Shown here piece after piece: positions 22,059-29,524 of a stretch of 30,437 nucleotides of DNA. Positions within the stretch are counted from its first letter, which is position 1. Every line of letters starts with the position of its first letter. The notes under the pieces are model-generated. The model was not told the origin of the DNA. It saw only the letters and a list, made by a program, of their open reading frames with translations, and made no database searches. Origin of the DNA: Pseudomonadota bacterium (GTDB taxonomy: Bacteria; Pseudomonadota; Alphaproteobacteria; Paracaedibacterales; CAITNM01); NCBI GenBank assembly GCA_026400695.1, contig JAPLON010000093.1, forward strand, positions 1-30,437. The letters run 5' to 3'. The translations under genes and the position numbers were made by a program.

Positions 22059-24320
22059 TTACATCGACCAAGCGGTTAGTTGTTGGTAGATATGCGTGTT
22101 GATTGCTTTTTTCCCTAAGCTAATTGTAGTGATTGCGCCTAAAATTTCTTTGGAAATTTCTAAATAAACTTCGCATTTTCCAGCAGGCAGAGATTTAATT
22201 TCATCTAGTAATCCCTTTACGATAGTATTTTGGCTAATTTTTAAAGTGATTTTTGTGAATGGCTGTAAGTCATCAAGTTTGTAGATATTGTTGGCTGTTA
22301 GTCTAATTTGTTCTTCCTCTTTCTTTACTGTTACATCAACAGCTAGTAATTCTCCTTCTTTAAGCAGATCAATTGATTTTGTATAAATTTCACTAAACAA
22401 AGTTATTTCAAAATTACCTTGTTGATCAGATAGTCCTAAAAATGCGTATTTCTGCCCCTTTTTCCCTGTGCGAACTGTAATGTTAAGCACTACCCCAGCA
22501 GTGCGAATAGTATTTGTCGTTGAGCTGGCAAACATAGTTGAAGGTATAACCTGTAGCTGTTGTAATTGTTCTTTATATGCATTTAGCGGATGATCAGATA
22601 GGAAAAATCCTAAAGCATCAAATTCTTTTTGTAAGCTAGTTAGATTGTGCCACCTTGGTACTACTGGTAGTTTAAAGTTAACAGCTGTACTTTGGGATTC
22701 ACCAAACATTGTGCGTTGGAGACTTTGACCTTTATTTTTTTTAGAGGCGATGTAACTTATGTGTTCTATTGCCTCAAAAAGAGCCCTGCGATTAGATTCT
22801 AGGCAGTCGAATGCTCCAGATCCGATAAGATTTTCCAATAAGCGTTTATTAAGGTGTTTTGCATCTACTCGTTCAATAAAATCGGCCATGCTGGAAAAAG
22901 GTTTGCTTCCTCTAACTTCAGTTATAGCTTCAATGACTTGTACACCAGCATTTTTAATGGCACCTAAGCCAAAACGTACAGCATTGCCTTCTGCTGTAAA
23001 GTTTGCAAATGAGTGGTTAATGTCAGGTGGTAGTAAAGTATGGCCCATACGGGAAATATCTTGAATATAGCCGTTTATTTTATCTGTATTTTGCATATCC
23101 GCTGTCATTGATGCGGCGAAAAATGCAACAGGATGATTTGCCTTTAAATATGCTGTTTGATACGCAAGCAAGGCGTAGGGAGCGGCATGAGATTTGTTAA
23201 ATCCATAACCAGAAAATTTAGCCATTTGGTCAAAAATTATGTTGGCAATTTTTTCATTAACTTTTTTGGCAATGGCTCCACTTACAAATTTTTCACGTTG
23301 ATCATCCATTTCAGATTTGATTTTTTTACCCATGGCTCTGCGTAGCATATCTGCTGCACCTAGGGTATAGCCGCCAAGTATTTGGGCAATTTGCATGACT
23401 TGTTCTTGGTAAACCATTACCCCGTATGTTGGTGCCAAAACAGGTTCCAAAGTTGGGTCGGCAAAAATTACTTTTTCTAACCCGTGTTTACAAGCTAAAT
23501 AGCGTGGGATATCGTCCATTGGACCTGGGCGGTATAACGATACAAGGGCAATTAGATCTTCAAAACGATCTGGGCGCAATTTGCGCAATACATCACGCAT
23601 ACCTGCACTTTCCAACTGGAATACACCAACTACATTAACATTACATAATAGCTCTAGGGTTTTAACATCATCTAGAGCAATATTTTGAATCTTAAAATCT
23701 GGTAGTTCTTTGCGTATAATTTGGCAGCAGTGTTCAATAATACTGAGCGTCTTTAAACCTAAAAAATCAAATTTTACAAGTCCCGCTAATTCAACATATT
23801 TCATATTGAATTGGGTGGCTGGTAAGCTTGAACTTTCATCTTTAAATAAGGGTACTAAATTTGTAAGTGGTCGATCACTTATTACTACTCCAGCAGCGTG
23901 AGTAGAGGCGTGTCGATAAAGTCCTTCTAGCTTTTTTCCAAACTCTATCATTTTGGCTATAGCTTCGTCTTCTTCCGCAGCCTGACGCATTGCAGGCTCC
24001 ATTTCTAAAGCTTGTTCTAAGGTTACCGGACTAGCTGGATTATTAGGCACCATTTTACAGATTCTATCGACTACCGGGTACGGTATTTGTAGTACTCGTC
24101 CAACATCTCGTAAAACTGCGCGGGCTTGCAGTTTTCCAAAGGTAATGATGTGAGCTACTCGATCTTGGCCATATTTTCGTTGCACATATTTAATAACTTC
24201 ATCACGTCGATCTTGGCAAAAGTCTACGTCAAAGTCTGGCATAGAGACTCGTTCAGGGTTTAAGAAGCGTTCAAAAATCAAGCCAAAACGAAGGGGGTCC
24301 ATATCTGTGATGTGGCCCAC
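22059..24320 (-). CDS. dnaE: DnaE C-terminal fragment (catalytic palm, fingers, OB fold)
   Basis: This 753-residue frame opens at ITDMDPLRFGLIFERFLNPERVSMPDFDVDFCQDRRDEV; its Asp31 and Asp33 correspond to the catalytic Asp401 and Asp403 of E. coli DnaE. Then follow FQLESAGMRDVLRKLRP, SLYRPGPMD, YQEQVMQIAQILGGYTLGAADMLRRAMGKK, the FNKSHAAPYALLAYQTAYLKANHP segment, a helix-hairpin-helix region (NLIGSGAFD), and a C-terminal OB fold (AGVVLNITVRTGKKGQKYAFLGL). The only start available is GTG at 24320, without a ribosome site, so independent translation is doubtful. The glycine-rich motif normally just before ITD is missing. Confidence 0.87.
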   Translation of the reverse strand: MGHITDMDPLRFGLIFERFLNPERVSMPDFDVDFCQDRRDEVIKYVQRKYGQDRVAHIITFGKLQARAVLRDVGRVLQIPYPVVDRICKMVPNNPASPVTLEQALEMEPAMRQAAEEDEAIAKMIEFGKKLEGLYRHASTHAAGVVISDRPLTNLVPLFKDESSSLPATQFNMKYVELAGLVKFDFLGLKTLSIIEHCCQIIRKELPDFKIQNIALDDVKTLELLCNVNVVGVFQLESAGMRDVLRKLRPDRFEDLIALVSLYRPGPMDDIPRYLACKHGLEKVIFADPTLEPVLAPTYGVMVYQEQVMQIAQILGGYTLGAADMLRRAMGKKIKSEMDDQREKFVSGAIAKKVNEKIANIIFDQMAKFSGYGFNKSHAAPYALLAYQTAYLKANHPVAFFAASMTADMQNTDKINGYIQDISRMGHTLLPPDINHSFANFTAEGNAVRFGLGAIKNAGVQVIEAITEVRGSKPFSSMADFIERVDAKHLNKRLLENLIGSGAFDCLESNRRALFEAIEHISYIASKKNKGQSLQRTMFGESQSTAVNFKLPVVPRWHNLTSLQKEFDALGFFLSDHPLNAYKEQLQQLQVIPSTMFASSTTNTIRTAGVVLNITVRTGKKGQKYAFLGLSDQQGNFEITLFSEIYTKSIDLLKEGELLAVDVTVKKEEEQIRLTANNIYKLDDLQPFTKITLKISQNTIVKGLLDEIKSLPAGKCEVYLEISKEILGAITTISLGKKAINTHIYQQLTAWSM

Positions 24321-25360
24321 TTAATAAAATCTGAAACTATTAAGAAATAACCGCAAAACCCTTTTTGTTTTAGAATGTCTATTTCATAATCTAGACGATC
24401 TTGGTATTGCTTACGGATTTGTTCTTGTTGATCATTTGGAAATCTAGCGAATACTTCTTGTTGTAAGCGTTTTTCTAAACCTTCTTGGGCTTGAAAAATA
24501 AGTTCTTGTTCTTCTGTGCGTCCAGTACTGCTTTCAAAGCGTGGTAAAATAGGATCGTGTAACTTGGGCATAAACCGGCAGCGTTTGGCTATTTGAATAG
24601 TATTTTGAATAGCTTCCGGAATATCCTTAAATAGCTCGGCCATTTCTTCCGTGCTTTTAAAATAGTGGTGTGGTGTTACTTTACGACGATCATCTTGTAC
24701 AACGTACGAGCTGCTGGCAATACACAGTAGTGCATCATGCGCTTCAAAATAGCTCTGGTCTGGAAAATAGACGTTATTGGTGGCAACCAAAGGCAACTCA
24801 AGTTCATAGGCTTTTTCTAAAAAAATATCTTCTTGCTCTTGTTCTGCTAATTCGCCGTGCCGTTGAATTTCTACATACACTGAATTTGGAAATAAGCTTT
24901 TTAGTTGCTTTAAAAAGTTATCTGTAAGTTCTGGGTTGTGATTTAGCAGGCGACTCCATAGTCCATCAAAACCACCGGTTAGTACTATTAACCCATCAGT
25001 TTTTTCATTTAAATATTCAAATGGCAGATAAGGTTTGCCGTGGTCGTTTGGCGCGCCTAAGTACAAATAGCTAACGATATCTAGAAGGTTAGCATAGCCT
25101 GTAGATGATGCTACAAGCAGCACTATGGCACCGGTAATTTCTTCAAATTGCACAGTTATTTCACAGCCGATAATCGGTTGTATTCCTGATTTTGCACACA
25201 ACATGGCGCTTTCTAAGGCGCCAAACAAATTATTAGTATCAGTTATTGCAATTGCAGGTTGGTTGAATTTATGACACAGCTTAGGTATCAGCTCAAGTTT
25301 AATCGCCCCTTCCGCAAGAGAATAGGCGCTATGAACGCGAAGATGAACAAAACCAACCAT
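24278..25360 (-). CDS. dnaE: DnaE N-terminal fragment (PHP domain and start of palm)
   Basis: This 360-residue fragment begins MVGFVHLRVHSAYSLAEGAIK, the start of the PHP domain; HLRVHSAYS has Arg where active PHP phosphatases have His, as in other proteobacterial DnaE. It continues AITDTNNLFGALE, PIIGCEI, VATNNVYF and the palm-entry segment KGFCGYFLIVSDFIKWA. After that, the frame runs into nine unrelated residues (TSQIWTPFV and on) and stops. It lacks the polymerase active site, so alone it cannot polymerise. The ATG has only a close AGG (2 bases) upstream. It overlaps the second fragment by 43 bases in another frame. Confidence 0.85.
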   Translation of the reverse strand: MVGFVHLRVHSAYSLAEGAIKLELIPKLCHKFNQPAIAITDTNNLFGALESAMLCAKSGIQPIIGCEITVQFEEITGAIVLLVASSTGYANLLDIVSYLYLGAPNDHGKPYLPFEYLNEKTDGLIVLTGGFDGLWSRLLNHNPELTDNFLKQLKSLFPNSVYVEIQRHGELAEQEQEDIFLEKAYELELPLVATNNVYFPDQSYFEAHDALLCIASSSYVVQDDRRKVTPHHYFKSTEEMAELFKDIPEAIQNTIQIAKRCRFMPKLHDPILPRFESSTGRTEEQELIFQAQEGLEKRLQQEVFARFPNDQQEQIRKQYQDRLDYEIDILKQKGFCGYFLIVSDFIKWATSQIWTPFVLA

Positions 25361-25405
25361 GGCCTAACAACAAAAAATCTTTATCCATAATGTGGCGCAC
25401 TCACT

Positions 25406-25422
25406 AAAGCTTTTCAAGCTTT
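25406..25422. repeat. Short inverted repeat between ldtR and dnaE
   Basis: AAAGCTT-TTC-AAGCTTT is a perfect 7-bp stem with a 3-base loop, 46 bases before the dnaE ATG. It has no T-run; its role is unknown. Confidence 0.35.
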
Positions 25423-25462
25423 CGTTATACAAAAATGTACTGGCAGCTAAAATGACCGAAAA

Positions 25463-25915
25463 TTAACGGCTATCGCTGATAACTGTATCACTCCAAAAAT
25501 TTTCAAGTTTTTGTAAAGAGCTGGACAATTGAGTTAAAGTTTCTTTTCCACCTTTATTGTTGAGTATTTCGCTGTGCTTTTGAAATACTTGATCCAATTT
25601 TTTATATAATTCTAGACCTTTAGGAGAAAGTTTAACCAAACTTGACCTACGATCATGCGGTGTTTGCACTTGTATTATGTATTCGTTTTTAACCATTTTT
25701 CGTAAGTTATAAGATACATTAGAGCCTAAATAATAACCCCGGTTGGTTAATTCCCCTACGGTTAATTGATTAGTACCAATATTGTAAATTATTATTGCTT
25801 GTACATTATTAATGTCAAACATTTTAATGTTATCCAGTTCAGTCTTGACTACATCAAGGAAAAGACGATGTAATCTTTCAAGAGATTGTACTGATTGAAA
25901 ATATTCTTCCTTCAT
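25463..25915 (-). CDS. ldtR: MarR-family transcriptional regulator, LdtR-like
   Basis: The 150-residue product is a winged-helix regulator. The segment DINNVQAIIIYNIGTNQLTVGELTNRGYYLGSNVSYNLRKMV (about 34-75) closely follows the alphaproteobacterial LdtR group, known from Liberibacter and Sinorhizobium as a regulator of an L,D-transpeptidase gene and of stress tolerance. The wing carries PHDRRS at 87-92. I chose the ATG at 25915, which has AGG 8 bases upstream, over the GTG at 25921. A 22-bp palindrome overlaps the probable promoter just upstream, suggesting autoregulation. No L,D-transpeptidase gene is in the window. The family is certain and the LdtR assignment likely. Confidence 0.85.
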   Translation of the reverse strand: MKEEYFQSVQSLERLHRLFLDVVKTELDNIKMFDINNVQAIIIYNIGTNQLTVGELTNRGYYLGSNVSYNLRKMVKNEYIIQVQTPHDRRSSLVKLSPKGLELYKKLDQVFQKHSEILNNKGGKETLTQLSSSLQKLENFWSDTVISDSR

Positions 25916-25939
25916 TAGCACTACCTGTACGTTTCTTTG

Positions 25940-25961
25940 TTAACTAAACTATATAAGTTAA
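25940..25961. promoter_or_regulatory. Candidate ldtR operator (palindrome)
   Basis: TTAACT-N10-AGTTAA is a perfect inverted repeat centred about 35 bases before the ldtR ATG. On the minus strand it encloses TATATAG, a plausible -10, so a bound dimer would block the promoter. A second palindrome, AATAAT-CA-ATTATT, lies at 25994-26007. Confidence 0.45.
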
Positions 25962-26115
25962 TTATTAAAATTTGTTTAATATAATATAAAAAAAATAATC
26001 AATTATTATTAGATTTTTATTATTGTGCAAAAATAATAGTTTTTTATGAAAACTGTAGAATGCTTTTTTGTAAGTGATTCATCATACTTTTGAAGTCGAA
26101 GAAAATTATTCATAT

Positions 26116-26143
26116 TTGCATTTGGAAAAAACCATGGTAGTTT
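26116..26143 (+). promoter_or_regulatory. Promoter of the SRP RNA gene
   Basis: -35 TTGCAT (26116-26121), a 16-bp spacer and -10 TAGTTT (26138-26143) with a TGG extension place the start near 26150, exactly at the first base of the predicted RNA. Confidence 0.5.
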
Positions 26144-26149
26144 CTTCAT

Positions 26150-26238
26150 GAAGGTTGCCTGGACGAACATCGCGGTAATCCGGTCAGGTTCGGAAGAAAG
26201 CAGCCGTAACGATTGGTGATCGGGTCGGTGCAGCCTTC
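26150..26238 (+). ncRNA. ffs: 4.5S RNA, signal recognition particle RNA (small bacterial type)
   Basis: The RNA scaffolds Ffh in co-translational targeting to the membrane. The apical Ffh-binding hairpin GGTCAGGTTCGGAAGAAAGCAGCC (26182-26205, shown in two parts here: GGTCAGGTTC and GGAAGAAAGCAGCC) carries the GGAA tetraloop. Compared with the usual GGTCAGGTCC-GGAA-GGAAGCAGCC, one C-G pair is replaced by T-A, a compensatory change that keeps the stem. The ends pair as GAAGGTTGC with GCAGCCTTC (one G-T). The length of about 89 bases and the position directly before dnaX match alphaproteobacterial ffs. The exact 3' end is uncertain; no terminator separates it from dnaX, so the RNA may be cut from a longer transcript. 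Confidence 0.93.
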
Positions 26239-26255
26239 TATAAATGGAAAAGATT

Positions 26256-27794
26256 ATGTCATATCGTGTTTTAGCCCGTAAATATCGTCCACAAAATCTA
26301 GAGCAATTGGTTGGCCAGGAAACTTTGGTGCAGAGCCTTAAGAATGCTTTCGAATCAGGGCGTGTACCTCATGCGATTTTGCTACATGGAATTCGTGGAG
26401 TGGGAAAAACTACCACAGCTAGAATTATTGCAAAAAGTTTGAATTGTTCGGGAATTGATGGCAGCTTAACAACGCCACAAATAACGCCGTGTGATGTGTG
26501 TTCTTCTTGTCGTGGTGTGTTGGCTGATCGCCATATGGATGTAGTTGAAATCGACGCTGCAAGCCACACAGGTGTAGATGATATGCGTGAGCTCACAGAA
26601 TCATCTCGCTACAAGGCTGTGCAGGGACGTTTTAAAATTTTTATTATTGATGAAGTTCACATGCTTTCAAAATCAGCGTTTAATGCGCTTTTGAAAACTT
26701 TGGAGGAACCTCCAGCACATGTGAAATTTATTTTTGCAACAACCGAAATCAAGAAAATTCCGGACACGATACTATCAAGATGCATGCGTTTTGATTTGTC
26801 AGTGATGCAACCAGCAAAGATTGTTGCGCACTTACAAAGCATTTTGCAACTTGAAAATCTTAGTGCAGAGATGGATGCTTTGGCAATGATTGCAAGAGCT
26901 GCTGATGGTTCAATGCGTGATGCTTTGAGTTTGCTTGATCAGGCAATTATGCTCAGTGGTGCATCAAATGTGAGTGCAACAACTGTTGAATCTATGCTTG
27001 GACTTAGTAATCGCGATGCCCTGTTTGATATTTTTGAACTTATTTTTCAAGGTAAAGTAGAGCAATCTATCGCTAAGTTGCATACCATTTACGAAAATGG
27101 TGGAGATCCTTTACTAATTACTCAAGATTTAATTCACATATTGTATTGGGTAATTTGTTTGAAAAACGTACCTTCACTGGCAAAAGATGTTTCCTGGCCA
27201 GAGGCTGATCGTTTAAAAGGTCAGCAGCTTGCAGATTTGTTACCAACAAGTGTATTGTTGCAAAGTTGGGATTTAATGCAAAAAGCTTACGATGATGTGC
27301 GCAGTAGTTATCAGCCATCTCAAGCGCTAGATGTTGCTTTGATGCGTCTGGCATTTGTGAAAGATGTTTTGACTGGGCCAGTTAATGCTGGAGGACAGCA
27401 AAAATCACAAACAACAAGCTCAGTAGTAAATTTTGCTCATTCCGCTATGCCGCAAACTTTTGAAGCGATGTCTGATCTGTTACTTTATGCTAAAGAAGGA
27501 TTACTGCATGGTCATATTTTGCATGATGTACATTTAATTTCCTATTCACCTGGGCGAATTATTTGTGGTTTGGGTGATAGGGCCCCAAAGAATTTTGCTA
27601 AATTGTTAAAAGATGCTTGCGAACGCATTACTCAACAATCTTGGGAAATTGAAGTGCGCGCAGAGCATTCCAATCCTACAATAGTTCAAGCACAAGCAAT
27701 TGAGCGAGAAAATCTTAGGCAGTCTGCCTTGGAGCATCCTTTAATCAAAGAAATTTTGCATTCTTTTCCTGATGCAAAAGTAACCATTAACTAG
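26256..27794 (+). CDS. dnaX: DNA polymerase III subunit tau/gamma
   Basis: DnaX is the clamp-loader ATPase that also tethers polymerase cores. The 512-residue product starts MSYRVLARKYRPQ, the usual N-terminus; I chose ATG 26256 over 26244 because GGA lies 8 bases before it and the family begins there. Walker A is GIRGVGKTT at 45-53. The zinc module has Cys64, Cys79, Cys82 and Cys85. Walker B is IIDEVHM at 130-136, and the SRC arginine-finger motif is at 174-176. The C-terminal part (from about 370) is short compared with long tau proteins but includes a tau domain-like region. It follows the SRP RNA by 17 bases, and ybaB follows after 8, a conserved order in the class. Confidence 0.96.
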   Translation: MSYRVLARKYRPQNLEQLVGQETLVQSLKNAFESGRVPHAILLHGIRGVGKTTTARIIAKSLNCSGIDGSLTTPQITPCDVCSSCRGVLADRHMDVVEIDAASHTGVDDMRELTESSRYKAVQGRFKIFIIDEVHMLSKSAFNALLKTLEEPPAHVKFIFATTEIKKIPDTILSRCMRFDLSVMQPAKIVAHLQSILQLENLSAEMDALAMIARAADGSMRDALSLLDQAIMLSGASNVSATTVESMLGLSNRDALFDIFELIFQGKVEQSIAKLHTIYENGGDPLLITQDLIHILYWVICLKNVPSLAKDVSWPEADRLKGQQLADLLPTSVLLQSWDLMQKAYDDVRSSYQPSQALDVALMRLAFVKDVLTGPVNAGGQQKSQTTSSVVNFAHSAMPQTFEAMSDLLLYAKEGLLHGHILHDVHLISYSPGRIICGLGDRAPKNFAKLLKDACERITQQSWEIEVRAEHSNPTIVQAQAIERENLRQSALEHPLIKEILHSFPDAKVTIN

Positions 27795-27802
27795 GAGTAT
27801 TT

Positions 27803-28123
27803 ATGAAAAATATGAATTTAATGATAAAACAAGCGCAGCAGATGCAAAAGAAAATGCAAGAAATGCAGCAAAAAAGTGAGTCCCTTGAAATTGAAGGTTC
27901 TTCTGGTGGTGGTATGGTTAAAGCAACAGTTAATGGTAAAGGTCAGCTGGTAGCAATTAAAATTGACCAATCAATTGTTAGTAAAGACGATATTGAGATG
28001 TTGGAAGATTTAATAGTTGCTGCATTTAATGATGCTAAAAATAAAGTTGATGCACAAGTTAATCAAGAGATGGCAAGCATAACTGGTGGTATGAATATTC
28101 CTGGCCTCAAGTTACCTTTTTGA
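27803..28123 (+). CDS. ybaB: Nucleoid-associated protein, YbaB/EbfC family
   Basis: This 106-residue protein belongs to the small dimeric DNA-binding family found beside dnaX. It shows an N-terminal Gln/Met/Lys-rich helix (MIKQAQQMQKKMQEMQQK), GSSGGGMVKATVNGKGQLVAIKID, and the C-terminal NIPGLKLPF close to the family's GLPPGMKLPF. TAGGAG, overlapping the dnaX stop, is its ribosome site. In most genomes recR follows ybaB; here a methyltransferase gene follows instead. Confidence 0.95.
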   Translation: MKNMNLMIKQAQQMQKKMQEMQQKSESLEIEGSSGGGMVKATVNGKGQLVAIKIDQSIVSKDDIEMLEDLIVAAFNDAKNKVDAQVNQEMASITGGMNIPGLKLPF

Positions 28124-28141
28124 TGTTGTAAATTTTTATTT

Positions 28142-29428
28142 ATGCGCAATCAATTACCCCCTATTGTTTCAGTTGAAACAGGTCGTGTTTTACGGCTTAA
28201 TCAAAAATGCTTTTCTGAGGTTTTGAGCGACAGTGGTGATGTTGAATTACCTTTTTGTTTGCCAGGAGAAGAAGTTGAGTTTGAAAAGGTACAATACCCT
28301 AAGAAGGTTAATAATTATTTTAAAAAGGTTATAAAACCTTCTTTAGAGCGCCAAGATGCTCTATGTAAGCATTTTACAACATGTGGAGGTTGTCTGTTGC
28401 AGCACGTTAATGAAAATTTTTATAAAGAATTTAAATCATCATTATTAAATCAAGCATTTATTAATAACAATCTTAATCCATATATAATTCAACCGATAAA
28501 AGTTGTTCCGGTGGCTCAAAGGCGGCGAGCTAATTTAGAAGCTGTTAAAAAAGGTGACAAGCTATTTATGGGGTTCCATCGTTTGCAAAGTCACCAAGTG
28601 GTTGATATGGAAGAATGTCCAGTGCTTACTAAGCCATTACAAGATTCCATTCCATATTTGCGCCAGGCTATGGACAACTTATTAGAACCATTTCAAAAAT
28701 CTAACATCTTTGTTTTAGAAATAGATGGCCTTGTTGATATTGGCATTGAGATTCAAGGTGTTAACAAAATAAGCGAACCGCAGCGCGCAATGCTTAAAGA
28801 TATTGCAATTCAGGCAAATTGGACACGTTTGCAATTTCGACACCGCAAATTTTATGATCTTATTTTACAAAAAGAACCAATAAATGCACAATTTGGCAAA
28901 TTGGCTATACCTGTAGATCCATGGGCATTTTTGCAAGCAAGTAGTATTGCTGAATCTTGGATGAATGATGTTATAAAGCAAACTCTAGATGAATCTGGTC
29001 CGCAAACATCTTTACTAGACTTATTTTCTGGGCGTGGAACTTTTTCTGGAACCCTTTTAAATTACGGACATGTTGATGCTTTTGAAGGTAATAGTAAGGC
29101 TATTGCGTTATTAAGCAGTGCTGGAAAAGGACTTTCATTAAACGCTCAAGTGCGTGATTTATTTGAAAAGCCTTTATCTGTGAAAGCACTAAATAATTAT
29201 AGTGCTGCAGTGATAGATCCTCCTCGGGCAGGTGCTGATTCTCAAGTTCAACAATTGGCTGAAAGCCTGGTTCCGACAGTTATCTATATTTCATGTAATC
29301 CAGAAACCTTTGCACGTGATGCAAAAACTCTAGAAGATGGCGGATATTCTTTACAAGCAGCTTATCCTATTGATCAATTTCTTTGGTCTGCTCATTTGGA
29401 AGTGGTTGGTGTGTTTAAGAAGTCTTAA
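28142..29428 (+). CDS. SAM-dependent RNA uracil-5-methyltransferase (TrmA/RlmC/RlmD family)
   Basis: The 428-residue product methylates C5 of a uridine in RNA, most likely 23S rRNA by its domain plan. It has an N-terminal TRAM-like OB region (about 1-60); iron-sulfur ligands Cys75, Cys81, Cys84 and Cys159; the SAM-binding LLDLFSGRGT at 291-300; DPPRAGA at 359-365; and the catalytic Cys385 in YISCNPETFARD. The four-Cys cluster favours RlmC/RlmD over TrmA, which lacks it. The alphaproteobacterial members are usually a single enzyme whose target is not certain, so I give no symbol. No clear ribosome site precedes the ATG, 18 bases after ybaB. Confidence 0.9.
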   Translation: MRNQLPPIVSVETGRVLRLNQKCFSEVLSDSGDVELPFCLPGEEVEFEKVQYPKKVNNYFKKVIKPSLERQDALCKHFTTCGGCLLQHVNENFYKEFKSSLLNQAFINNNLNPYIIQPIKVVPVAQRRRANLEAVKKGDKLFMGFHRLQSHQVVDMEECPVLTKPLQDSIPYLRQAMDNLLEPFQKSNIFVLEIDGLVDIGIEIQGVNKISEPQRAMLKDIAIQANWTRLQFRHRKFYDLILQKEPINAQFGKLAIPVDPWAFLQASSIAESWMNDVIKQTLDESGPQTSLLDLFSGRGTFSGTLLNYGHVDAFEGNSKAIALLSSAGKGLSLNAQVRDLFEKPLSVKALNNYSAAVIDPPRAGADSQVQQLAESLVPTVIYISCNPETFARDAKTLEDGGYSLQAAYPIDQFLWSAHLEVVGVFKKS

Positions 29429-29524
29429 TTTAGTGAAAATCTTTTGTAGATATCGAGCTGTATTAAGAGTTCTTTAAGCCTCTGCCTTCACAATTAGACT
29501 ACAGCAATCTGTATTCATAATATA

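Larger units (their letters stand above)
22059..25360 (-). pseudogene. dnaE: DNA polymerase III alpha subunit, split by a frame-breaking deletion
   Basis: Read as one locus, this is dnaE, the catalytic subunit of the replicative polymerase. It would be about 1,135 residues if intact. The two halves join at KWA (upstream frame) and ITDMDPLRFG (downstream frame). In other DnaE proteins about 24 residues lie between these segments, including the conserved GPGRGSGAGS. Here only two bases remain between the equivalent codons, so about 70 bases are missing and the frame shifts. The junction is near 24311-24320. Everything else looks intact and well conserved, so the lesion is recent, a local assembly or sequencing error, or tolerated because another copy exists. 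dnaE is essential in bacteria, which makes an error or second copy more likely than a true null. Confidence 0.85.

Noticed and set aside
22059..25360. Split-intein DnaE, as in cyanobacteria
   Set aside because: Neither fragment end shows intein motifs (no Cys start plus conserved blocks, no His-Asn end); the missing residues are exactly polymerase sequence.
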